Positions 1-12,000 of a stretch of DNA of 16,356 nt are shown piece after piece (the stretch's first letter is position 1; every line of letters starts with the position of its first letter). The notes under the pieces are model-generated. The model saw nothing but the letters and a program-made list of their open reading frames with translations. It did no database searches and had not been told where the DNA came from. A program made the position numbers and the translations under genes. The stretch is from Cudoniella acicularis (Eukaryota; Ascomycota; Leotiomycetes; Helotiales; Helotiaceae): contig JAAMPI010001295.1 of NCBI GenBank assembly GCA_013054445.1, forward strand, positions 1 to 16,356, in the 5' to 3' direction.

Positions 1-3000
1 GGCAACTCCTTAACATCCCCCACTACCAAATAATACTGAAACGGAAACGTATCCAGGTACCTCTCAATCCTGACCTCGCTCCTCCCCGTACTCTCATCTT
101 TCACAAACTTCGCCTCCTTCAGGTCCAACACGCTTTCTCCTTTTTTCTTGTTGCGAACATCATCTACGATTACGAATACCATCATGATTCGTTCTTCGAT
201 GGCGGTGCGTAAGAGACGCCGGATGGAATCGTGTTCCGAGGAGTCGCAGACACCGTCCGAGATGATGAGTTGGAGTTGCCAGAGGTCGGTGGGGGAGGAG
301 CTGGCTTTTTGACGGGCGGTGCGGAAGAGGGCGATGCTTTCGCGCACGAGGCGCGTGACGTCCGTTCTACTTTGGTCGAAGCCGAAATTTTGGAAGATCT
401 TTGGCCCAGCATCGGAACTAAATGGCGTCTCGAAGTCATGTGCTACTTTTACTTTCTCTCCAAAACCGACGACGCAGATCTCGCCTACCTCGAGCATCGA
501 GAGGGATTTGGAGATCATGACGAGTGTTTCGAAGGCGAGGGACGAAGAGCCGGATTCGAGCATGGATTTGGAGTCGTCAACTGCGAGGAGGATTTGGTAG
601 GAGCGTTTAGAGGGGACGGAACGGCGCATCCAGATTTTGTCGCGTTTGTATTGTGAGGCGATGTAGGGGATGATGCGTTTGATATTGAGGCGTTTGCCGG
701 TGCGGTAGTCGCCGCGCATTTTGGTTGCTAGGGTTGGGGCGAGGATCAGGCGGAGTTGCTCGGTCAAGGAGAGGGAGAGGTCGCGGGTGATGGTTTCGTA
801 GTGTGTCCATTGCTGACGGGCTTCTGCTGCGGAGGTGAGGGAAACGGTGGTAGAGTCAAGGTGCGTAGATTCGAGTTGGTTGTCTACTTCTTCGACTTCT
901 TCCGCGATGTCTTCGCGGGTTTGGGCGTGAGGATCGGGAAGGTCTTCGAGGCGGTCCTCTTTGGCTTGTTTGATCATTGCACCTGCTCGTCCTTCGTAGG
1001 CATCAGATTGTTCTTGTTCTTTTGGCGAGGAAGGCTCCTCGACATCCATTGCGTCGTCGAGATCAATAACATCGTTCTCCGCTTCATCAGGTTGGAATTG
1101 ATCGGCCATATCCTTGCTTTCAGAATCAATAGCCATAGACTCATCTAAAGCATGAGCTTGCTCCTCGGTGGCAGTACCCAGGGCCTGGGTATCGGCTTGA
1201 GCATCATCATCTTGCAAGTGCTGGAATTCTGTGCTCTCGGCGTTCACATCCGGGTTTTGATCTTGTGCTTGTTCCTTTTTCTCAGCGGGCTCCCGGATTT
1301 TGGTTTGCTGTCGATGCCATTGTTCGAGTGCTTCGCCAAGTTTCTTAAATGGTTGAGCTGCTGCGCTGTCTTGAGTCTCGTCTCTGGCGTCTTGAGGTGC
1401 TTCGCCATTTGCTTGTTTGCCCTGCTCTCCATCTTCCGCCGCTGCGTCTTTCTGCTCTGAAGAATCTCCACCCTTCCCACCATCTTCTCTTTGGGCTTTG
1501 CTGGCTGATTCTGTCTTGCCTTCAGTCGTATTTTCGTCTTGGTCTTCACCAGTCCCTTGAACGTCGCTGGGGACTGCGTTGTCAGAATCCGCATTTGCCT
1601 CATCATTTCGATCGCGTAGAAGACCTTGCTGATCCTCAGGCGGCTGCTCAGGCTCAGTCTCAGTCTCATCCTTCTCACCAGCCTCTTCGGTCTTCTCGCC
1701 TCCCTCTTGTTCTTCCTCGTCCAGATCAACAACATCCATATCAGAACCGATATCTTGGTCCTCTTGCGCATCTGCATTCTCCGCACCTTCCTCATCTTTC
1801 CCATCATTAACAATTTCGTCACCCTGTTTCTCGTCCTGCTCAACATCCGACAAATCATTCATCTCATCCTCGTCTCCTGATACGCTTCCCTCCTCCTCAT
1901 TCCCATCCAACTCCATATCTTCTGGTAAATCAAGCGCTTCGCCTTCTTGAGCATGAGGATCATGTTTCTCAACCTCATCCTGCTTGATTTCCTCCCCTTG
2001 CTCAGCACCACCCGCTTCTTCCTCTTCCTCATCCTCATCTCCATCAGCTGCTTGCTTATCATTTTCCTGCGCAGCAACCTGTTCATCCTTACTGGCTTTC
2101 CCTTTTGAATCATCACCCTTTTGATCCTTCTCAGCTTGCTCCCCATCACCATCCCACATCTTCTCATCAACAGCGGTGGGATCTAATTCATCTACATCCC
2201 CAGCCTCTTCATTCATCTCATCACCACTCTGGGATTCGCCATCAGAACCACCATCGTCAGAACCTTGCTCTTCCCCATCGCCCATTTCACCTTCCATGTC
2301 TCCATCTGCCATATCGACAGCATCTTTTTCGTCTTCCATCTCCCCTCTCTCGCCGGTATTTGGTTCTTGTGCCAGCTCTTCCAAGTTTTCATCATCTTGG
2401 ATGTCCTTACTGATGTCCTCAGCTCCTTCACCATCACCGAGGCCTGTACCACCTTCAAGTTTTTCAGTCTTGCCATCTTGAGCATCGGATTTCTCGGACG
2501 GGGTACAGAATCCTTGTGTTACAATTTGCATGAATGTCTTGGCAAGGATATATGAAGTCTTGCAGGTAGCACGGTGCAATTGGGCATATTGAATAACTGC
2601 CTGTTGGAGGATGTTGAAATATTGCTGCAAAATGGGTAGAGCGGCGGCGAAAACAGCACCGGCAGCTTTGCTGGTGTTCGGATCGGAAAGCTCAATATTG
2701 CGAAGAATGTCAAATGCTTCTCCAATTTGTGCCGTGACGTTGTCACAATGCAGAGACTTGATGCTGGATGCCAGAACCGAATCGTTATTGACGAGCCACC
2801 CAGGATCTTCCGTAGAAGTCGGCAACTCGCTGAGAGCTTTCTTGTGCTTTTCAATCGCGACAAGTACTCCGTCACAAATCGTTGAAAGCTTTTGGTCAAG
2901 TTCCACAATCGTCTTTTCTACTAAGTTTGGAGTACCGTACGAAGAAGTGATTTCGGTCCAAGGCATTACTTGACCTAGAATAAAACCCAGGTCTGGACGC

Positions 3001-6000
3001 TTCTTGTTCATCTCTGACAACTCCTTTCTCAACCCCTCAGTAGATTCTTCGACGGCACTTTCCAGCTCAAGTCGTTCAGTTGACACAATGTTGTCCGGAA
3101 GAATCGCCAAACGATTCCATTGGCGAGAATAATCAAAGAACTTTTCCTTCCACGAGGTGATGGAATCCTGAATATCCCTCGAGTCAAGATGTCCCATCTT
3201 CGAATGAATCCCAATCAGCTCTAAAGCGACAACCAAAATATTTGATATCCATTGAAGAGTCTTCTGATGAGTTGAGGCACCCTTCAGAGAACGAAGATCA
3301 TATTTTCCTGGACTCCAAAGACCTTTCGTCATTGCGATAGAAGTTTCCAATTTCGACATACCCGCGACGTTTGTAGAGAGAATGTTGTGTTGCGCGAGAA
3401 GAACTTGAAGCATACCTTCCAAGAATCCTGTACTTCGAGTAATCTCCGCACTGCTCAGATCCTCCGAGTGTTGTCGTGCAGATTCTCTAGCACGAGGAGC
3501 AAGATCGATCGATTTGTGGAAGTAGTATTCGAGACCGGGAACATCGATATCAAAGCGTGGAATCAGATAATTCGTATTTGCAAGTGAAACCGAAAAGGAA
3601 TTATGTTTTGCAAGTGCATCGGCGCTGAGATTGTACTTGATTCCCATCTGACGAAGTTCTTTTAGCGTATCAGCGAACAATTTGCGCTTCCTTGATTTGA
3701 GGTGCTTGACTGTGTCCTTGTTGTCTTCGGTCAAGATGGATGGCGTTGCTTTTTGCAACTCAGCAGTGGAGGAGATAATATTCCCCAAGAAGGAATCAAG
3801 GTATGAGGATCCTTCCACAGCGTCCTCCGGTAATTGGCTTGCATCGAACATCATACCAACAGTCTTCGAAACATTGACAAATCTCTTACTCTTATGAGAC
3901 CAATTTGGAACTGATGAAGCGCACAAGTCCAGAGCAGCTTGATCGATGGTTGGATGCAGAACAGGCCGCAAAGAGCCCGATTCTTGAGCATCAGCTGTAC
4001 TTTCATCCGGAATTCCCTGCTTGATAAGAGGCTCCATAGGTTGTCCCAACAGCGCTCGGAATTTCCGAACAATCTTGAACAGCTTGTGGTGAGATCGCTT
4101 AGCACTGTCTCTGAGCGCAACGATATTCGTGTCTTTCCAACTTGCTAGTAGCAGAACGTCTCTCATAGATTTCTCCAAGGAAATCCTACTCTTCTTAAGA
4201 TGTTCCTGGACCGGCTTCTCATAACGAGAGTACAGCGAGATGAAGTTGGACAGTGACCTATAGATAATTGACATAGACGGGACATCTATCATCAGGAGCT
4301 GGATATGCTTTTGCAATTGCTTGAGCAGCTGAAGTCGCTGCACATATTGTCCAATGATTGCGGTAGAGAAGTAAGCCTCAAGATCTTGAAGAAGCTTTTG
4401 GGCATATTTTCGAAGTTCGTCCTCGTCCTCTGAGATTTGAAGCGGTGCAGCAACAATGACTTGGTACGCGACAAACCACCAAGACCTAGCGTCGTCCTCG
4501 CAATTCTTAGATTCCATCTCAAACAACTTTGCCCATGTCGAAAGCTCTAAACGACGCCAGTTAACGATTGTCGTAGTCAAGTTGTCGTAGTGATTTAAAG
4601 CTGAGTTCGCCCGGCTAGCCCAACCCCCGAATTGCCATTCATACAGGAAGTTGTGAACCTTTTCAACTTTCATGATGATTTTGGCAAGTGGCTCGGTATG
4701 ACGGAATTGGAGTAACTCTCGGCACGAAACTATGACATCTTCAAGAGGTTGCATGTGCCCAATTTCATCAACGGCTTGTAATTCACGAAATCGGTCTTGA
4801 ATCTGGTGGACAAGGGTGACGAGTTTCCGAGCTTCAGGTAAGTTTGCATCCGTATAGAAGTTATACGATTCGGGAACCGATGCTTCTGATTTCAGGTCTT
4901 CAATTTGATCGTTCAGCATGAGAAGGGTTCCGGGGAGGAGATTAGCAATCATGTTTGGCTCGTTAAGACGACCGCTGTCTTTGTGAGAGTTGCCGATCTG
5001 GACAGACATGTGGCGTACTAGAGCAAGAATACTATCCGCTGATGTTTTTCCTCCCAGAAATATATCTGAATGAACATTCGCGATTTTCACAGCGGTGTCT
5101 CTGACGATAATTAAAGCGCTTGTCTCCTTTGCTTTAACTGACGACTCTTCTTCATAAGTGGGGAAGAGCTCATTGAATTGTTCTTCATCGACCTCATCTT
5201 CATCTTCGGCGCTCCCTCTGAAACGATACAAGCCTGACTTCGACTCAGCTTCTGCTCGATCGGACTCCAAGCGTTCGGTCCACTGGTCATAACAATCATG
5301 GAATGCTTTCAGCAATAATTGTCTTTGGTTGCTATCAAATGATGGTACCCCCTCGATAGCGGAAGCGGTTGAAGCAAGTGCCAAATATTCCATGGGCTGA
5401 TTGGCGATGATCGTGTCGCTATTTGCTCTCGGTCCACCTCCAAGGAAAGGAGTAACCTTGCTGAAAGTGGCACAAGTATCACTTTTAGTTAAGAGTCCAG
5501 TTGAAGCGAGGGATGCCAGAGAGAGACCAATTTGGAGGCAGCGAAGCATGCTTACCACAGGAGCTGTGATATCATTATAGGCGCGGAATCTCTCTGACAA
5601 TCTTCGGATGATTTGAGCAATGTTGTTCTGCATCAGCTTGATTTCTTGCATGCCATCCTCATTTCCACTTTCGAAAAATTTCAGAAGAGTCGAATGGATA
5701 TCCGATCGAAGGATTGTCTTCAGCAGGTTACCGAATTCCCCTTGCAGTTGGTCTAACTCAGATATTTCGGGACGATAGATTTCTTGCAAGAGCGCTGGCG
5801 GCTCGCCCAAGTAAAAAATCTCCTCATTTAACAATTCACTTCGCATATTGGAGTTCTGGCCTGTGAAAAGCTTCGCGAACTGTTGCAAAGCACCAAGTTT
5901 ATCGGCGAATGTCTGGCGCATTTTTTGATGCCTCTCTCTTTCCAGTCGATGTCTCTTGTCTGGATCGAACGCTCGGTCGGGAACATAAAGTGTAATGCAT

Positions 6001-9000
6001 GCCAAAGCGAATTGTATCCATGCAATGGCTGAGAACTGTATAGATTGCTCGGGATACTTGCTTGCGGCGGAAATGCAAATGGTCGCTAGCCGGAAGTTGT
6101 TGGAGAGAATGTGTTGAAGATGGACAGGAGCTTCAACGATGATTGCTATAGAGTTGTTTTGACCATTCAAGGTCTCGATTATCCCTGAGAACGGAAGACT
6201 GGATGACACTCCAAGATTGAGGTCCGAACTCCAGTACCCATAGCTTCTCCCGAGGTCTTCTCCATGTGCAGAAATTATTTCGGAAATCAAATCAGCAAGA
6301 ACCTCATTGAGGGACGCGACCTGCTCGTGACAAAGGATCTCACTCGACTTTGCAATAATTTCGCCCATTATCGGCAGCTCCGACTCCAGCAACTTGAGAG
6401 ACATCAAATCTACCTCCCCCACTCCATTGAGCTTTCGGAGCAGGGTAGCTGGGAATGTATCGCCGATTGGCTTCAGTTCTTGGTCACTTCCCCATAGATA
6501 ATCTATCGCCTGTAATGACCGAGACGTTTTGGTTGAAGTGACAAGGCGCATTTCTGAAGTAGTCGAGTGGTTGGCTAGGATGATGACATCCGTGTTACCT
6601 GAGTCCTCCGTGATATTGCCAGATCGTATTCTCTCAAGTGCCGTAAACTGTCGAAGCGCTTCAAATTCATTTCCCAAATAAGGATGGACTCCACGTTGCT
6701 CTTTGCCAATGACTGTCTCCAGGTTCACCAGCTCTTTGGTCAAGGCTTCGATCAAGGTTGCACCATTTACGTCTGAAGTGAGGACGAGGTGGTAAGCTTT
6801 CACAAGAGACCTCATAATCCTCCCAAGCTCGCTAATTGATATTGACGTCTTCCAACGAAGCGAATCGAATCTTGCAGCCAGGATTTCCAACTGACTTGAT
6901 ACTTCCATGAGCTGACGATTCGGCACAACAACCGGTCTGAGTTGCTTCCAGAGCATTTCCATGCTCAACCCAGTTGTCAACTTGAAGCCCGTTTGAAAAC
7001 AATCATTCAGATTTTGAAGAGAGACTTCAATGAGGATGTCGTTCTCAGGCAAATTCGCGGCAAGGCTGGCGAACACATCTGATCCAATCGCCAGGTGGGC
7101 CAGGAAGGTTCCTTCTTCAAAGCGAGTCGATGTCGCCAAATGGTATGTATCCCACCAATATCGAAGCATGGAATTAATGGCATGTTTCTTGATTTTCCAA
7201 TAGTCGTCAGCGAGCAGATGGTCTTGCAAGTAGGCCTTCAATATCTCCATGCTCTTGGAGAGAAAGTTCGAAACATTCACAGTCGAATCTTTCGACACGG
7301 TAGGCACCCGACCTCGAGCGAGGGATCTCTGAAGGCGATTCATTTTACTTGGCTTCAAAGTATCAATTTTTTCTGCCTGGTTGCGTTGTGCATCCATGGC
7401 ACCAGAAATTTCGACCATGAAATCAAGGTATGCGCCGAGCCAATAAACTTGTGCGGGATCATGAGCACAGTATTGCAAGGGGAACACTAAAGGCGAGTTT
7501 TGAAGAGGATGAATAGTCTACATATATTATAAAAGCTATCAGTACATGTCTATCTAAAAAGGAAGGGACTGCACGGTCACTAACCTGTGCGTCTCTGAAG
7601 CCTCGTGCCAAGGAATTCTTTTGTTGAAGTTTATTCAGGAGTTCCGCAACCGCTGTCCTAAAGCCTTGATTCTCAGATGATTGATAGATGTGCGTGAAAG
7701 CTTGAGCGAGGTTGGAGAAACCGGGAGCAATGGTGAGAGACAAGCGTGGAAGAATTTCAACGAATCTCATGAGCAGCGATGCATCGCGCCACGTGAGATT
7801 GTCCAACGCGACCTGCCGGAAGAACTGTGCCTGATTCGTATCACCAGACTCCAGCTTGAGAGCTCTTGAGAGGGTGAAATATCTGTCTAATGTCGGATCT
7901 GGTCGCAAGTAAGGAACATCGAGATCAACGTCTACTGGCAGTGGTTCCAGGAAAATCTCGATGGCACGATTTCTCATTGCTCTAGAGAGCTCTCCAAATC
8001 GCGGATCCATGGTTAGGAAAACTCTGAAGTCGGGATGAGGCCGGACGACTTTTGGTTCTCCATCTGGACCACAATGCTCATTGATGCTCAGAAATCCGTT
8101 GGGTTCAAGGAGAGAATTCAGCCTGTCCAGAACCGACGCGTTGCAGAGATTAGCATTGTCAAGAACAAGCCATTTGCCTTGCTCGAGCGCTTTCACCAAC
8201 ACTCCATCGACCCATTCGAACCGTGCGTTCTCGAGGGCCATAGGCGTATTGGCGAATTGGATGCATGAAGCAGCAGCAATTCCAAAGTCTTTTAAAGGGG
8301 TCTTGGCCTCTAATAGCTGGAATTGTTGGCTCAACTCTGAAAAGTACAAAGGCGTAAAATCCACTTCTGCTAGCATGCGTAGAAGAGTGATGGCCTCCTC
8401 CGGAACCTCATTTGGCAGAGACACCATCACTTTGTTTGTGAGAAGATCAATCACGCGGTCAAGGAACGCGCTTGCAGCTCTTCGGGGGTCGACTTGTTCG
8501 AAGCCACCAACGAGATCCATGGTGTCAATATCAGTATTGAGAGGGAAAACGACAAGCTGCCTACCACTTGCCGCCGCTACATGCTGTAGAAGGGCCGTTT
8601 TTCCAGAACCAGAGGATCCTACCAGGATACATGGGAAATTGTGTTCAACACACATCATAATTGACTCAAGCTCAGGGAGACGATGAATTGGGTTGATGGT
8701 AGGAAATGGGACTCTTCCCAAGAGCGGATCTCTCCGGAGGTATGCATTGCCGATCTGATACGCTTCAGGGCTAAAGCTGTGGAAGAATTGATGAAAATGG
8801 CCCTTCTTATCGTCGAAATCGATTGACAGTTTAGAAAGTTGATCTCGATCCCGGCTTGACCTGAAACGATGGCGAAATAATAAGTTAGAGAAATCTCTAG
8901 TTTTTGGGCATCCAAAGGAGGAAGCTGATGAAAGTAGTTGAAGCCAACGAAGAATATCTCGCAAATTGAATTCCCAGGGTCCACCTTGCGAGCCAAAGTG

Positions 9001-12000
9001 CCGCTTGTAGACGACTTCTCGTTCGAGAAAGCACACGGTGCCGATAATTTGTGTTACGACTGCATCACCTATGTTAGGAAAGTTGTGATTGCAAATTAGA
9101 CGCAGGTCATCGAAACTAAAAACATCAGCATACACCACAGTAAATCGATTTACAAAAGAGGCTGGCAGCCCCTTCCTACCACCTCCTTGGTGATGAGGAT
9201 TTTGAGCAGCGAAGACTGAAAAGTTAGGATGGCGTTTGAAAGTCTGGTCGAGCTCAGAGATGTATACTTCACCCCTATGATCAAGACAAGCATTCAATCC
9301 CTCGAGAACAGATTGGGAGGCAAGATTCATCTCATCAAGCAAGACCCATTCTCCCTTTTGCATCGCCTGAAGGAATGATGCATCACGCCAAGCGAAATGT
9401 CCTGCTTCGGCGCCTTCAACTGGGACATCTGAACCGAAGAGATCCATCAAGTCCGTTTGCTCTGAAAGATTGATACGTGTGAGAGGCCGGTTGCATGCCC
9501 GCGCAAGTGCTGCAATTAATGTAGTTTTGCCAACACCAGGACTACCTTCAATGAGGATTGGCTTTTGTACCTGAAGAGCACGAAGTACTCTCATAGCATT
9601 GAGCTTCGTAGTTGGCGCCTCAAAGACGAAGCCTGGGTCAGCATCTGACCCCAGTTGCTTGGGTATGGAAAAGTCACCAATAGTCAAAGTGCGGTCATCG
9701 TTATTCATCTGGATTGGAGTTTCATAGATGGCGCTGACATCGTGCTTTAACAAACTGCTGAGTTTCTCTAGACACTTTTCTCTCTCTTCACGAATGGTTT
9801 CGGGATTGATGGCCAAAAGAGCGGCGGGATTAGCACCCAATGTATCGATATACACCATGGCAGCTCCATGGAGGACTGCAAAGTACGGATTGGATGAGGT
9901 GCATCCGTTTATAAATTTGACCCAAGCTAGAACGTCTCGCACAGAGATGGAAGTGGAAAATGACGGGCGATAAGTTTGACCAAACCATTCTGCAAAATGG
10001 ACCATAGAAGCGGAAAACTTCTTCAGGTCAGGAACCAATTTTGCTTCCACAATCTGGAGCACATCTTCATGCTCGGACAATGCAGGGACCCAGATCTCCG
10101 TGAATCTGTTTCGAAGAGCGGGTGACAATTCTCGCTTTCCGTAATCGCCGCCGGGATTCATAGTTGCGAAAAATTGAAATCCATCATTGGCCTGAACAAA
10201 TGAATCCTCGACCCCCTTTTCGGCTAGAAGAATGGTTCTCTGTGTTTCAAGCACCGAATTGAGGCGCTCGAGAACAGAATCATCAGCAAGTGAGATTTCG
10301 TCAAGGAGAAAGAACTGCCCTTCTTTCATGGCTTGCACGAGACTTCCGTCGGTCCATTCAAAGAGAGCCTTCACCTTCACTTGAGCCCATTCAATGCGCT
10401 GTCGCAAGGTTTCTTGAATTTGTGAAGTTTCGGAGGAATTCAAACTTCGGTAAGCAGCCAGCAAGAAGTCGAGATCGGAATCCAATGGCACGCCCCGTTC
10501 TAGGGAAGCGAAGGCTTGAAAGAGGTCTCCTTGGAGCTGTTCAAGGACTACAGAACGATTTCGAACAGGTCGCTGAGCACCGATGAGATCACCTGTCTCG
10601 GTATTCTGATGTGCATTCACAATATGCAGCTGTTTTCCGAGTGCATCCGCGAGCATTTGACACACAGTGGTTTTCCCGCAACCAGTCTCGCCGACCAAAA
10701 GCACTGGTTCGTTGTTACGAAGGGCATGTGAGACGAGCACATACAATCTCCGCATAGCTTGCGTCCATACGACTCCTTGAGTATTTGCCGTGGCGTCGTA
10801 TGCTTTTATCTCTGGCGATAAGTTGGCATCGTACAGCACTGCAGGATCAAGCTTGACTTTGAAAATCCGCTCGATAATCTCTTGTACCGCGACTCGTTCG
10901 TCCGAGTTTCTAACTCGCTCCGCCAAAAGCATGTACCCATTGGCTGCAAGTTGTTCCCTGTTATCCGCATCTCGAAGAGCCCAACGGAAAAGATCTCTCA
11001 GCGTGGCAAAACTATCCTTTTGCTCAAATAACCGATTTGATTGTCGCAACCTGGATAATTCTTTGTATACAGAAACGATTCTCCGGCAATCCGAAGGAGC
11101 GACTTTCTGGCTTCGCTTCTCCAGAATAAAATCAAGCTCATCCTCAGGTATGTCATCAAAATGTAATTCAAGGAATCGATTTCGGAAGGCGCGCGAAAGT
11201 GTCTTTCGACCTCCGTAAAGACCAGGAGGATTTTGAGTTGCGAATAGCATGAAGTTTTCGTGAGGCCGAACAATCTCTTGCGTTTCGGGAATGAGAAGTT
11301 CGCGATTGTCGTCGAGTAACCGATTCAATGCCTCAAGGACATCGGTTGGGGCTAAATTAAGCTCATCAAGCACGATCCAGTGGCCTTGACGGAGAGCTTG
11401 TACGAGAAGTCCTTCTTGAAATCGAAGCTGGCCATCCGTGCCGGAGACGTATGTTCCCAGGTATTCTTGAAGATCAGTGTGCTCGTGATTGTTGATTCTA
11501 ACAAATTTGTTGCCACTGAACTTGGCCAGATACTCGATCATACTCGTCTTGCCGGAGGATGTTGGTCCCTGAACAAGAACTGGAAATCGTCGAGTGGAGG
11601 TGGCCCGTACAAGATTTAGCATGTTCCGCTCGACGAAAGGCGTGATGATGTAGTGAGGCTGTTCTTGTGGTGGTTCTAAGCCCTGAAGCATCCAATATTG
11701 GCGATCCCTCTTCTTGTTCATAAAACGAACATATTGTTTGCCGTCGTCTGGATGCCGTGGAGTTTGAGCGAGGAGCGACTGTGGATTGCCATGACTATCC
11801 AATAGATGATGATTGATGAGAGGCATAAGCATCTTCTCTGAATCCCGATTGAGCAAAGTCAAAAATCCCATTGCGAAACCTTCATACAACGCTCTTCGAA
11901 GCCCATAGGAGGGCGCAATCTCAGTAACATAGCTGAGAACGCGGGTGAGTGTCCGCAAACTGAAATGCGGCACCTGATTTGCACCATCCACCAAGCGTTT

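Noticed and set aside
756..1148. 130-codon plus-strand frame with hydrophobic runs, resembling a membrane protein
   Set aside because: Antisense of GAA/GAG/GAT codons gives TTC/CTC/ATC, hence F/L/I-rich peptides. It has no family resemblance and lies wholly inside a conserved gene.
1244..1858. 204-codon minus-strand open frame rich in K, R and M
   Set aside because: It is a +1 shadow of the midasin acidic domain. The true frame there encodes D/E-rich sequence continuous with the flanking linker and MIDAS domain.
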